Part shown: positions 8,865-18,994 of the stretch, one piece after another
How positions within the stretch are numbered: the first letter of the stretch is position 1
Layout: each line of letters starts with the position of its first letter
Source: an uncultured Bacilli bacterium
Lineage (GTDB): Bacteria > Bacillota_I > Bacilli_A > RF39 > UBA660
NCBI GenBank assembly: GCA_947627635.1
Contig: CANQWT010000003.1
Location: forward strand, 1-50,955
DNA length: 50,955 nucleotides
Reading direction: 5' to 3'
Position numbers and translations under genes: made by a program
The notes under the pieces: model-generated
What the model saw: only the letters and a program-made list of their open reading frames with translations
Told to the model about the DNA's origin: nothing
Database searches by the model: none

Positions 8865-10367
8865 CTATTTCTTTCTTTTATTTCCTGTATAGTAATATCC
8901 TTGGCTGATAAGTGTTTGATCGTTACTTGAATCACTCCATTTTGTTGTTGTTTTTCCTTTTTCAAGAAGTTTTCTAGTTCTTACACTATAATATACTTTT
9001 GTAGCATAATATGGAGCATCACGATAAGCTTTTTCATAAACTGTTACAGTTCTATAAACTGGAATTGTTTTTGTTACAATGTTACTACAGCTTACTTTGA
9101 TAGATGTATTGGTACTCTTAACAGTATTAGAACTTAATAGTTGAGTGGTTGTTGTAGAACCTGTAGTAACATTTGAAAGTCCTCCACGATACTCATAAAC
9201 TTTATAAGTATATTTAGGAGTTGAACTACATCCATCACAAGAATAATTGTATCCTGCTCTTACATAACGTTTTGTAGCTGTATCAGAAGGTGCGATATAA
9301 CCTACATAATCACCAACATAAATCCAATCTCCTGATGATACACCTGATGTAGAAAGAGTTGTTACTCTACCATAAGTTTTTGTTGTTGTATAAGTTGTTT
9401 CGTTAATTCTAACGTATTCATAGTTTGCACAAGATTTTTCTTGATAGCTTCCGTATTGTCTTAGTTCTTGACGAGATGCAGTATAAGCTTCTTTATAAGT
9501 ACCATTTTGTTCTTTACGCTCTAAGATTTGAATTTGTTTTAAACATGTTGGGTCAGAAGTACTACAGTCGATTGCTTTATAACCTGCAGTATTTTTTTGC
9601 CATGCTGACCAACTTGTCCATGCAGACATCTTAGCACCTGTTGTCTTTTTGTACTCATATTCATATTTAGCTTGTTCAACTGGATTATCTGGTTTATCCG
9701 GATTGTCTGGGTTGTCAGGATTATCAGGTTTTCCTGGATCGTCAGGATTTCCTGGAGTAGGATCTTTACCTGGATCACTTGGAGTTGGATCTCCAGGGTC
9801 AACTGTTACGTCTCCACCTGCTTGTCCACCACCAGAATATCCTCCACTATAGCTTCCACCTGATGGGAATGAAGCTCCTTTAGCAACGATAGTGTCTTTC
9901 TTTTCACAAACGTCGCTATCACAATAGTTGTAGCATCCTAGATGGACTAAAATATAATCTTCTTCTTTACTACATTCAAGATTAACTTTTAGTAAATATT
10001 CATTGTCCATTTTTGTAATTTCTACATAACTATCGTCAACACTACATGCTTTACCATACTTATCTACGAATGGCATTAGTAACTTCTTACCAATCATATC
10101 GCGAAGTGTCATTTTATCACTATCGCCGATTTCCTTTGGTAGACGTTCTGTTGTATAGTAGCTTATCGCAGCATCTTTCATTGTTCCTAAGTTATCTGCG
10201 AAAATTCTTTCAGTAAGTGGTGATAAGTCTACTACATTTGTTGTAGTTGGTTTTAAAAATTTTGGTAGTAACCATATTACTAAGAAAACAATTAAAACGA
10301 TGATGATGATTTTTAGTAAAAAATCACGTATTGGAAATGTTCTTCTTTCGTATTCTTCTGTATACAT
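8865..10367 (-). CDS. Single-pass surface protein with PDNP repeats and WTSWSAW motif (500 aa)
   Basis: N-terminal TM KIIIIVLIVFLVIWLLPKFL; Gly-rich and (PDN)n linker; WTSWSAW; Cys-containing Tyr/Thr-rich C-terminus. Confidence 0.8.
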   Translation of the reverse strand: MYTEEYERRTFPIRDFLLKIIIIVLIVFLVIWLLPKFLKPTTTNVVDLSPLTERIFADNLGTMKDAAISYYTTERLPKEIGDSDKMTLRDMIGKKLLMPFVDKYGKACSVDDSYVEITKMDNEYLLKVNLECSKEEDYILVHLGCYNYCDSDVCEKKDTIVAKGASFPSGGSYSGGYSGGGQAGGDVTVDPGDPTPSDPGKDPTPGNPDDPGKPDNPDNPDNPDKPDNPVEQAKYEYEYKKTTGAKMSAWTSWSAWQKNTAGYKAIDCSTSDPTCLKQIQILERKEQNGTYKEAYTASRQELRQYGSYQEKSCANYEYVRINETTYTTTKTYGRVTTLSTSGVSSGDWIYVGDYVGYIAPSDTATKRYVRAGYNYSCDGCSSTPKYTYKVYEYRGGLSNVTTGSTTTTQLLSSNTVKSTNTSIKVSCSNIVTKTIPVYRTVTVYEKAYRDAPYYATKVYYSVRTRKLLEKGKTTTKWSDSSNDQTLISQGYYYTGNKRKK

Positions 10368-10394
10368 AATCGAATACCCCCTTCAATGGCTTGT

Positions 10395-10423
10395 ATTATA
10401 ACACTTTTGTTTTTATTTGTCAA
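10395..10423 (-). promoter_or_regulatory. Perfect consensus vegetative promoter
   Basis: TTGACA (10418-10423), 17-nt spacer, TATAAT (10395-10400) on minus strand, upstream of 8865..10367. Confidence 0.85.
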
Positions 10424-10676
10424 CATTTTGTATCAATGTAATTAAAGTCATACCTGGATTTAGAAAAGAAAGCGTAAAAGTTTGTACTCTTTTGTCTGTT
10501 TTTAAGTAAGAATGAACTTCTTTTCGTAAGATGCCCTCTCCTATTCCATGGATGATAATTCCCTCTGTTTCCTTGAGTTTACAAAGGTCTGTGATAAAGT
10601 CTTTGACTGCAATTCTAGCACTTTCTCGGTCATATCCGTGCAAATCAATGGAAGGTGTTGTACTAAGAAACATCAT
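10413..10676 (-). CDS. Smr-domain protein (87 aa)
   Basis: IDLHGYDRESARIAVKDFI...IIIHGIGEGILRKEVHSYL: LDLHG-like and HGxGxGxLR motifs of Smr domains. Confidence 0.85.
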   Translation of the reverse strand: MMFLSTTPSIDLHGYDRESARIAVKDFITDLCKLKETEGIIIHGIGEGILRKEVHSYLKTDKRVQTFTLSFLNPGMTLITLIQNVDK

Positions 10677-11568
10677 TTTGCCTTTCTACTTCAATAACTT
10701 CCTCTAAATCTGGCATCGAGAAACGTCCTCCTAACTTTCTAACAGAAAGTGCTCCTGCGATATTCGCAAGGCGAATTGTTTTTTCAAGGGGATAGGAATG
10801 AGCTAAAAAGTAAGTGAATGCTCCATGAAAAATATCTCCTGCTCCTGTTGAATCAACACAAGGTACTGAAATACTTGGGATAATTTTATAATTTCCGTCA
10901 ATTTCTGTGAATGTTCCTTTGGCTTCCAAAGTGATGATGATATGATTTTGAAAATCTTGTTTTAACTTCTCATAAATTGGAATAATTGTTTCCATATTGT
11001 CATAATCCATTTTCATTTTACAATAATTTTCTGCGAAATCATGAGAACAAACCACATAATCAACTAAAGGACATAACAAAACTGTACTTTCCCGATAACT
11101 TCCAGCATCAATGATTTTAAGTGCTTCCTGATTTTCTTCTAAAACCTGTTTGGATGCTACAAGCTCTTCACCATCTAGTAAGATGACATCATACTTTCCT
11201 TCTGGTGCATGAGAAAGTGTAAGTAGGTCTTTATCCTTAGCAGATAAAATGGTCCTTGACCCATTATTGGTATTAGCAATGATAAATCCCAACATTGTAT
11301 TTGATAAGTCAGAAAGCTCTAAATAAGTCGTATCCACTCCAATTTGTTCAAACTCTTCTTTAATTTTCTTACCATAATAGTCATTTCCTACTAATCCTGA
11401 AAAAGAAACATCACTATCCCACTTTCCCAATAAATAAGCTGCATTAGAAGCAGGACCCCCACCACAACTAACTGTAGAAGAAAGTCGTGTTTTCGTATTT
11501 TCTTGTGGATAACTTTCAGTTTGAAATGTAATATCGTATGCCGCATGGCCTAAACATAAGAATTTCAT
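10663..11568 (-). CDS. PfkB-family carbohydrate kinase
   Basis: GGGPASNAAYLLGKW and VPCVDSTGAGDIFHGAFTYFL (PfkB signature). Confidence 0.92.
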   Translation of the reverse strand: MKFLCLGHAAYDITFQTESYPQENTKTRLSSTVSCGGGPASNAAYLLGKWDSDVSFSGLVGNDYYGKKIKEEFEQIGVDTTYLELSDLSNTMLGFIIANTNNGSRTILSAKDKDLLTLSHAPEGKYDVILLDGEELVASKQVLEENQEALKIIDAGSYRESTVLLCPLVDYVVCSHDFAENYCKMKMDYDNMETIIPIYEKLKQDFQNHIIITLEAKGTFTEIDGNYKIIPSISVPCVDSTGAGDIFHGAFTYFLAHSYPLEKTIRLANIAGALSVRKLGGRFSMPDLEEVIEVERQNDVS

Positions 11569-12224
11569 TGATATACTCCTTTCTTTTCTAATGCATCAAG
11601 AACAGGTTGATAACTTCTTCTGTGTTCTTCTAATACTCCATATTGAAATAAAGCTTCTAAATGTTTTTTCGTAGGATAACCTTTATTATGTTTGAAATCA
11701 TACATTGGGTATTTCTCATCCATTTCATCAAGCATTCTATCCCTTGTCACTTTGGCAATTACAGAAGCAGCAGAAATAGTAATACTTTTTAAATCACCTT
11801 TGATAATTGAAGTTGTTGGAATATCTAGTTCTAATGACATTGCATCAATTAAAATATGTTCGATTTTACAAGGACAATTTTCAATTGCTCGTTGCATAGC
11901 AATTTTTGTAGCTTGATAGATGTTATACTCATCAATTTCTTTCGCACTACACATTCCTATTCCAATTCCAAGGGCTTGTTGTTGAATTAAATCATAGAGA
12001 ACTTCTCGTTTTTTAGGAGATAATTTCTTAGAATCTGTAAGTCCTGGTAAATCAAATTGTTCTGGTAAGACAACACAGGCTGTGACTACAGGACCAATTA
12101 AAGGACCACGTCCTACTTCATCAACTCCTGCAATCATAGTAATCCCTTGATTTCTTAAGTCTCTTTCATATTGATAATTGTCGAATTCTACTTCTTTTTT
12201 CTTCATATTTCTATTGTAACACAC
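11565..12224 (-). CDS. rnhB: Ribonuclease HII
   Basis: IAGVDEVGRGPLIGPVVTACVVLP, LTDSKKLSPKKRE, ISAASVIAKVTRDR. Confidence 0.95.
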   Translation of the reverse strand: MCYNRNMKKKEVEFDNYQYERDLRNQGITMIAGVDEVGRGPLIGPVVTACVVLPEQFDLPGLTDSKKLSPKKREVLYDLIQQQALGIGIGMCSAKEIDEYNIYQATKIAMQRAIENCPCKIEHILIDAMSLELDIPTTSIIKGDLKSITISAASVIAKVTRDRMLDEMDEKYPMYDFKHNKGYPTKKHLEALFQYGVLEEHRRSYQPVLDALEKKGVYQ

Positions 12225-12335
12225 AAAACTCTTTTTCTGTACTGATAAAACCTTATTTATAGTATTGATATTGTCAAATAAAGTCTTTAACTATCTGAAT
12301 TGTATGAACTTTAGGACGAACAATACTTTATTTAC

Positions 12336-12365
12336 AAAAAGAAAAAGTAGCTTTGATACTACTTT
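12336..12365 (-). terminator. Rho-independent terminator after the 46-aa small ORF
   Basis: AAAGTAG-tatcaaag-CTACTTTTTCTTTTT on minus strand. Confidence 0.7.
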
Positions 12366-12368
12366 AAG

Positions 12369-12509
12369 TTAAGCCAATTTTTTGACTTGGTATTTTGCTT
12401 TTGTATGGTCACCCTCATGAGGTAGTACTTCTTTTTTAGAGATAGCACACTTAATATCACTATAACAATAAAATAGTGGTACATTGATTTGATTCTTTTT
12501 ATTTTTCAA
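12369..12509 (-). CDS. Small Cys/His-containing protein (46 aa), TTG start, not in ORF track
   Basis: Minus-strand translation MKNKKNQINVPLFYCYSDIKCAISKKEVLPHEGDHTKAKYQVKKLA*; GGAAGGG-like RBS just upstream of TTG; terminator immediately after. Confidence 0.55.
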   Translation of the reverse strand: MKNKKNQINVPLFYCYSDIKCAISKKEVLPHEGDHTKAKYQVKKLA

Positions 12510-12532
12510 CCGAAACCCTTCCTTTCCTTACA

Positions 12533-13252
12533 TTACATTTTTAAATTATGATAAATTTCATTGACATCATCGAGTTCTTCTAATGTTTCAAGAAGTCCCT
12601 CTACTTTTTCTCTTGTTTCATCATCAACTTCAATGGTATTGGTTGCAAGATAGGTCACTTCACAAGTTAAAAATTCTTTAACCCCCATTTGTTCTAGAGC
12701 ATCTTTTACAGCCATTAAGTTTTCTGCACTCATAGTAATTTCATATGTTTCATCATTTTTAGAAACATCATCGGCTCCAGCATCTAATGAGGTAAGCATG
12801 ACTTCATCTTCATTATATTCTACTGGGATTTCAATAATTCCTGTTCGTTTAAAAAGATAAGAGACACTTCCATCTGTTCCTAAGTTACCCCCTCTTTTAG
12901 TAAAGGCACTTCTAACTCCTGACGCTGTACGATTTCGATTATCTGTTAAGCAGTCTACCATAATCGCAACTCCTGCAGGACCGTATCCTTCATAACGAAC
13001 GGATTCAAAGTTTTCACCTTCGCTTGCTCCTTTTGCTTTATCAATTGCCTTTTGAATATTGTCTTTAGGCATATTGGCAGCTTTTGCTTTTTCTACAACT
13101 AATCTTAAAGAAGCATTGCTATCAGGGTCAGGTGTTCCCAACTTTGCTGCAACATAAAGCTCTTTTGCTAGTTTTTGGAAAACTTTACCTCTTGCTTGGT
13201 CAAGTGCTCCTTTTTTACGATGAATGGTTGCCCATTTAGAATGTCCACTCAT
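12533..13252 (-). CDS. YebC/PmpR-family DNA-binding protein
   Basis: MSGHSKWATIHRKKGALDQARGKVFQKLAKELYVAAK; SASGVRSAFTKRGGNLGTDGSVSYLF type sequence. Confidence 0.95.
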   Translation of the reverse strand: MSGHSKWATIHRKKGALDQARGKVFQKLAKELYVAAKLGTPDPDSNASLRLVVEKAKAANMPKDNIQKAIDKAKGASEGENFESVRYEGYGPAGVAIMVDCLTDNRNRTASGVRSAFTKRGGNLGTDGSVSYLFKRTGIIEIPVEYNEDEVMLTSLDAGADDVSKNDETYEITMSAENLMAVKDALEQMGVKEFLTCEVTYLATNTIEVDDETREKVEGLLETLEELDDVNEIYHNLKM

Positions 13253-13344
13253 ATTATCACTCCTTTTCTTATCTATAAGGTTCGTTCTTGCTCGCTATAA
13301 ATAATATCACAAAAAGTTTCTTTTTAAAAGCTCTTTTTAAAGTA

Positions 13345-13902
13345 CTATAGTTCTGTTACTTTAATACGGCCATGATAATGGGATGAGGCATTTACAACAA
13401 AACTACTATTGACTGGCCAAATTCGAATGGTATAGTTTTCTTCTTTTCCAGCTTCTAAGCTATCCATTCTTAAAACCGAATTTTCAAAGTCACTTAGTAA
13501 AACAGCTTCTGCAACTTGATGGTCTTTTCGAACACTTAATTTAAGAAGTTCTTTAGGAATTAAATTTTCCATACAGCCATCTTGAGCTTGAGCTTCTAAA
13601 TCATCTACTAACTCTATTTTATATGAAACTCTATGATTTCTTTCGTTTTTAACAGTAAACGTATAAGCATGAGATGATAATCCTACAGAATCTGTTACAG
13701 GATAAAATTTAGTTAAAGTGATTTTATCTTTATCCTTTTCATGAAAAGTTACTTCCAAATTAGGAGAGTTTACTTTAGCATCTCTAGCATCTTTAAATTC
13801 ATTATAAATAAAATAGGTTGCAATGAGTGCGAATAAAAGTAAAAAGGTTATGATAATTGCACTTTTAATTTGTTGTCTTCGTAATTGTTTTCTATATAAC
13901 AT
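13345..13902 (-). CDS. Single-pass exported protein (185 aa), beta-rich ectodomain
   Basis: N-terminal TM IIITFLLLFALIATYFIY; YTFTVKNERNHRVSYKIELV ectodomain. Confidence 0.7.
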   Translation of the reverse strand: MLYRKQLRRQQIKSAIIITFLLLFALIATYFIYNEFKDARDAKVNSPNLEVTFHEKDKDKITLTKFYPVTDSVGLSSHAYTFTVKNERNHRVSYKIELVDDLEAQAQDGCMENLIPKELLKLSVRKDHQVAEAVLLSDFENSVLRMDSLEAGKEENYTIRIWPVNSSFVVNASSHYHGRIKVTEL

Positions 13903-13988
13903 AGTACACCTCTTTGCTTTATTGTACCTTAAAACCTATTTTTAAGCAATGAAAACCTTCCTTAGCTTTCTTTTTTTGGACAGTACTT

Positions 13989-14837
13989 TTATTTTTGAGA
14001 TGGTCTTTCTTGCTTTTCTTTCTCACTTGATATTGTATCTTGATATTTCAAGTGTTTTGCATAATGAAAAGGACTTAAATAAACTCTATCATCTTCCATA
14101 ATCATTCCATGGTCTTTTACCAATTCGTCTAATGGTTTTGTCATTTTATTGAAGTTGATTTGTTTTAAAGTTTTCTTGCTTCTTGTAGACTGTAACCAAG
14201 AATAATACTCTTTTGCATATAAAGGAATTTCTTCTAATGGAAGTCCCATCTCAAAAGGTTCTTTCATTTCAACATATTCTGGATTAGGAACCTCGTCATA
14301 ACAGTTACAATACTGAATTAAAAAATTAGGAATAGAAACATAAGCACTATTTTCTGGAACATCCTGCATTTTAAATTGTTCTGCAAGTTCTAATAATTTT
14401 GCTTGTCCTTCTCTTCCTACACATGAAACTCCAAAATTAACACAACCCATATGATAAGAAAATTTTAGAATGTCTTCTCCTGTTAATTGGTCGTAAACTT
14501 TTTGATTTTCTTCTGAAAGATTATCCTTGATTATTTCAACCCAGCACTCACCTTCATTCAAATGGTCACTTGCCATAAAGGTATATATATTTTTAGACCA
14601 TAATTCTAAGCATGCAGGAATACATTCTTCAATAATATACTTTCTTGGATTTTGTTCTACAATTTCTTGAGGACAAGTTCTTTCTTCTTCAAACTCTTCA
14701 TTTTCAGGTAAAAAGCCTTTTTTGACGATATCTTCTTTCCTTGCCGTTATTTCTTCCTCAGTCAGTTCTCTAAATCCTAATTGTTCTAGCTCTTCTTCTG
14801 TAATCTCATCAAATTGAAATAGGTCGTCATTCTTCAT
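13989..14837 (-). CDS. Hypothetical acidic cytosolic protein (282 aa)
   Basis: Long ORF with no recognised domain. Confidence 0.7.
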   Translation of the reverse strand: MKNDDLFQFDEITEEELEQLGFRELTEEEITARKEDIVKKGFLPENEEFEEERTCPQEIVEQNPRKYIIEECIPACLELWSKNIYTFMASDHLNEGECWVEIIKDNLSEENQKVYDQLTGEDILKFSYHMGCVNFGVSCVGREGQAKLLELAEQFKMQDVPENSAYVSIPNFLIQYCNCYDEVPNPEYVEMKEPFEMGLPLEEIPLYAKEYYSWLQSTRSKKTLKQINFNKMTKPLDELVKDHGMIMEDDRVYLSPFHYAKHLKYQDTISSEKEKQERPSQK

Positions 14838-14875
14838 AAAATTATCCTTTCTCTATTCTAATCTCAATAAATTTT

Positions 14876-16840
14876 TCATTCAAAATCTGTTCGTTTTCCA
14901 TCAATAACAACATACTCTTCTTGTTTATTTGGATTAAAAACATAACTGACTTCTTGTCCAATATCTCCAATATTATCATTTTTATCTTGATGTTTAGAAA
15001 AAACAGTATCTAATTTTTCTTCGATTTGTTCTTTTGTAAACGGTTTGGCTATATAATCAGTAAAACCTTCTTCCAAATATTTTTCTTTTGCACCTTTTAC
15101 TGCATCAGCAGTTAGTGCAATCACTGGAATATGAAAATCTTTATTTTCTAGTAATTTTTTTAAAGTTGTTTCTCCACTCATTTCAGGCATCATAATATCC
15201 ATTAAAATTAAATCATACATTGTATCTGCACTTATCTTTTCAAGGCATTCTCTTCCGCTTAAACACTCTTCAGCAAGGAAACCTAAGCTTTCTAAATTCT
15301 TTTTAGCTACTTTGATATTGAGCATGTTATCATCGACAATAAGTACTCTCTTTCCTTGATAACTATTATTCTTTTGAATTTGCTTTGGAGAAACACTTAT
15401 AGAGGATGTAGTTTGTTTTTCTCCTGTCATTTTACTTATCTTTTGTGGAATTTGAGCAATAAACATTGAACCTTTTCCAAACTGACTTTGAACATTGATA
15501 GTTCCACCCATCATATCTACAAGAGCTTTAGTAATTGCAAGTCCTAGTCCAGTTCCTTCTGTCGTCGTATTTCTTTCTACATCTAATCGTTCAAACTTTG
15601 TAAATAACTTACTAATATTTTCACTCTTTATTCCCCGTCCTGTATCTTGAACACTAATCACCAATAAACATTTATCATTTTGATTGATGCACTTCACTGA
15701 TAGAATAATTTCTCCATGTTCTGTATACTTAATCGCATTTGTAAGTAAATTGTTAATTATTTCTTTGATATGAACTTTATCACCTATTAGTTCATAAGGA
15801 ATATCTTCAGCAAAATCCATCTTAAAATCAATCGGTTTCTCACCAATTCTAGTTGCAGCAATTCGAGCCATATTTTTAACTTCTAAAACAAAATGATATG
15901 GCTCTTCAGTTAATTCCATTTTTTCACTTTCAATCTTATTGATATCTAAAATATTTCCAATAATTTCCAACAAAGTTTGAGAAGCATTTTGGATATCTGT
16001 CGTATCTTCTACAACTTCCTTTGGAACTTGGTCTTTATAACTTGCAATATCAGAAGAAAGACCTACAATTGCATTTAAAGGTGTTCTAATTTCATGAGAC
16101 ATACTGGATAAAAAATCACTTTTCGCCCGATTTGCCTTTTCAGCTTGGTTTTTGGCAATTTGTAATTGTGCAACCATTTTCATATCAGGATTTTCAATGG
16201 TAAAGAACATAGTATAGCAAATAAATGTTCCTATCATTGTAGCAATCAAAACACTAGGTTCCAATGTTTGAATAACAGCATTTAGTCCTAACATCATAAT
16301 CACTAAAAATATTGGAACATATTTCTTTTCTTTAATCTTTTTTATATTATGTAAAAGTAGCAATACCCAAGTAATGATATATAATCCTAGAAAAAACTTT
16401 AAAACTTCTACAGAAGGACCAAAACTATACATTTTATCTGCATCACAATATATGTTCGTAGGTAAAATAACTATAATGATTGACCCAAGTAGTGAAAATA
16501 TGATATTACTGTTTCTTATCATTTTATAATGTTTATTATATTTTTCTTCTTTATCCTTGTTCATGCACACAATGAAAGTGTAAATTGAAAATATTCCAAA
16601 CCAAATAAACATATATAGCAAATATAATTCTGCAAATACTTTCGATAAAATCTGTTCTTTTCCTAATACTCTTATAAATACTTGCAATGAAATTTCAATC
16701 ATATATCCTATTAAGTTTAAAATAGCTAAATATTTAAAGTATTGATTTTCTTTAGATGGAATTACATCTTTTGATAAAAATACTGCTAGTAATAAGAGAA
16801 TAAATATAAAACCTGTAATTAAAAATATAATATTCCACAC
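14876..16840 (-). CDS. Hybrid sensor histidine kinase / response-regulator receiver
   Basis: Multi-TM N-terminus; [12 protein letters not shown]-box; N-box [33 protein letters not shown]-terminal [13 protein letters not shown]...[13 protein letters not shown]...PVIALTADA...AKPF. Confidence 0.95.
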   Translation of the reverse strand: MWNIIFLITGFIFILLLLAVFLSKDVIPSKENQYFKYLAILNLIGYMIEISLQVFIRVLGKEQILSKVFAELYLLYMFIWFGIFSIYTFIVCMNKDKEEKYNKHYKMIRNSNIIFSLLGSIIIVILPTNIYCDADKMYSFGPSVEVLKFFLGLYIITWVLLLLHNIKKIKEKKYVPIFLVIMMLGLNAVIQTLEPSVLIATMIGTFICYTMFFTIENPDMKMVAQLQIAKNQAEKANRAKSDFLSSMSHEIRTPLNAIVGLSSDIASYKDQVPKEVVEDTTDIQNASQTLLEIIGNILDINKIESEKMELTEEPYHFVLEVKNMARIAATRIGEKPIDFKMDFAEDIPYELIGDKVHIKEIINNLLTNAIKYTEHGEIILSVKCINQNDKCLLVISVQDTGRGIKSENISKLFTKFERLDVERNTTTEGTGLGLAITKALVDMMGGTINVQSQFGKGSMFIAQIPQKISKMTGEKQTTSSISVSPKQIQKNNSYQGKRVLIVDDNMLNIKVAKKNLESLGFLAEECLSGRECLEKISADTMYDLILMDIMMPEMSGETTLKKLLENKDFHIPVIALTADAVKGAKEKYLEEGFTDYIAKPFTKEQIEEKLDTVFSKHQDKNDNIGDIGQEVSYVFNPNKQEEYVVIDGKRTDFE

Positions 16841-16854
16841 TAGACAAACACCTC

Positions 16855-18858
16855 TTATTTCTTTATAAATACTTTTTCATTTGATTTTGATACATTTTCT
16901 TGTATGATTTCATATTTTCCATTCTTTTCTTGAAAATGAATTTTTACGAATTTTCCATCTTCAACTTTTACATATCCTTCCGTCTGTTTTGAAAGTCTAT
17001 TTTTATCTTTTTTCAATGTAGTTGGAGAATATGGAAGCATTTCTTCATGAAATGAATAACCTACAAGATTTACATTTTCAGGTAAAGTTTCTTGTATTTT
17101 TTGGTTCAGATTTTCTAATAATAATGGTTTTGCTTCTTCTTTTATTCCTTTGTTCCAAACAATATGTGCAACTAACGTATTTTCTTGTTCTGTTTCCATC
17201 GGAAGAACAATAGCATCATCAATAAAGGCATTGTCTTTCATTTGATTTGCAATATCAAAGAAACGTAGTCTTTCTCCATTAGCTAAAGTTATGCCATCTT
17301 TAACCCTTCCCCAAATATATAAAAATCCATCTTCATCAATTTCTGCTAAATCGCCAGTATGCACCCAATCGTCCACTATAATTTCATTGGTTAATCTTGG
17401 TTTATTATAATATTCTTTCATTGCTGAATTACTTTTAACCCATAACTCACCACGGGCATTATAAGATAATTCTTTACCATCTTTATCAAAAACACCAACA
17501 GTAATTCCAGCATAAGGAATTCCCACATCCATAATCTGTTTTTTCACTTTATGGTCTACGTCTAATTTTTCAACAGAAATAGCGGAAAATAACTCAGATA
17601 ATCCATATCCACTAAATAATCCATTGGTAGAATTTGCCCTTTTCATAATTTCATTCCATCTATCAAATTTTTGAACATCCGTTCCTTCACCACCAATAGT
17701 CCAACCTTTTGCACAACTGAAATCAAATGCTTTTCCTTTACTCATTTCTTGTGCAACACGTTTAAAGAAAGCTTCCCACATACTTCCTGTAGTTAAAGCA
17801 ATATTTGGTTTTAAGTCTACAATTTGATTATAAAAATCTTTTTCGGATACTCTTGGGTCAACAAGTACAGTTAATCCTTTATACATAGCGAGAAAGAAAA
17901 GTACATTTAAAGAAGTCGATGCTGTAGGTGGTAGACTATTCAGACATCTGTCACCTTTAAAATATTGTACTTCAGAAGAATTTGCCATAAGAAGTTGGTA
18001 TAAGGTTGACTCATTTGTGGCTACTGTTCCTTTAACAATACCGCCCACTGTTGTTCCACTAGATGAAGTAATAAAAGCACTACGGTTTGGAACAAATTTT
18101 TCTTTGACATTTTCAGTATAATAATCAGCAATTGCTTTTGCTTCATCTAACCAGATATATTTTTTCTCTTTTGGAATAGAAGATTTTTCCTTCTTTGCTT
18201 GCAAATAACTCATAAAAGAGACAATTTCTTTTTTCGGACTTGGCATATCTTCTGTTACTGTCGCAACAATGACTTTCTTAAATTTATCTTTGGAAAATTC
18301 ATTTTTTACATTGTTCCACATACCGTCATAGACTACTGCAATTTTAGAATTTCTTGTTTCTTCTTCTAAAGCCTCTTCACTAATTGCAAGTTTTAGAAAA
18401 TAAGATGTTGCTCCAATCATATTTAGAGCATATACCATCGCACAAACATCTGGGAAAAAAGGACCATAAATTGGTACGACTTCATCAGGCTCTACTCCCA
18501 TCGCTTTAAATGTCCGGGCCCAAATATAAACTCTATCTTTAAAATCTTCTCTTGATATTTGTCTATTAAAATATTCAATTGCAGGAACATCATAGTATTC
18601 TTCAAGTTTTTCTTCCATGACATCCCATACAGTTTTATGAAGTGGTATGTTATTTGCTTCTTCAAAAGCCCCTTCTTTATAATTTTTTAACCACACTTTA
18701 TCAATAGATGGAAACCCCGTTAAACCTTTTGATAAATACTTTTCTTGTTCCTCACTAATTTGTAAGATATTTTTAATCTCTTCTATTTTTGGAATATCCT
18801 TTCTTTTTATAGCACTTGCTAAATCCTCTTTCAACTTAGCATACATTTCTTTTGTCAT
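16855..18858 (-). CDS. AMP-forming ligase (ANL superfamily acyl-CoA/AMP-binding enzyme)
   Basis: [22 protein letters not shown] (P-loop-like), [41 protein letters not shown] (hinge/A8). Confidence 0.9.
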   Translation of the reverse strand: MTKEMYAKLKEDLASAIKRKDIPKIEEIKNILQISEEQEKYLSKGLTGFPSIDKVWLKNYKEGAFEEANNIPLHKTVWDVMEEKLEEYYDVPAIEYFNRQISREDFKDRVYIWARTFKAMGVEPDEVVPIYGPFFPDVCAMVYALNMIGATSYFLKLAISEEALEEETRNSKIAVVYDGMWNNVKNEFSKDKFKKVIVATVTEDMPSPKKEIVSFMSYLQAKKEKSSIPKEKKYIWLDEAKAIADYYTENVKEKFVPNRSAFITSSSGTTVGGIVKGTVATNESTLYQLLMANSSEVQYFKGDRCLNSLPPTASTSLNVLFFLAMYKGLTVLVDPRVSEKDFYNQIVDLKPNIALTTGSMWEAFFKRVAQEMSKGKAFDFSCAKGWTIGGEGTDVQKFDRWNEIMKRANSTNGLFSGYGLSELFSAISVEKLDVDHKVKKQIMDVGIPYAGITVGVFDKDGKELSYNARGELWVKSNSAMKEYYNKPRLTNEIIVDDWVHTGDLAEIDEDGFLYIWGRVKDGITLANGERLRFFDIANQMKDNAFIDDAIVLPMETEQENTLVAHIVWNKGIKEEAKPLLLENLNQKIQETLPENVNLVGYSFHEEMLPYSPTTLKKDKNRLSKQTEGYVKVEDGKFVKIHFQEKNGKYEIIQENVSKSNEKVFIKK

Positions 18859-18994
18859 AAACCCTCCAACTAAAATATTGATTTCTATTATTATAGCTTA
18901 TTTTTGTAGAAAATCGCCATAAAATGTCAAATATTTGGAAAAAATAAATAGGATTGTAGGAAGTAGATGTTGAAGTAGTCATTATAAAAGTGTT

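Noticed and set aside
9690-9760. Short regular 9-nt periodicity that could suggest a CRISPR-like or satellite array
   Set aside because: It is the in-frame coding of PDNPDNPDNPDKPDNP; no spacers.
9649-9852. Plus-strand ORF that looks collagen-like (GLSGLSGLSGLSGFPG...)
   Set aside because: Exact antisense of the PDN/PDK repeat linker of the 8865..10367 protein; the periodicity is an artefact of the repeat.
12240-12335. AAATAAAGT...ACTTTATTT inverted repeat suggesting a structured RNA near rnhB
   Set aside because: Pure A/T arms with a long spacer in an AT-rich region; likely chance without covariation support.
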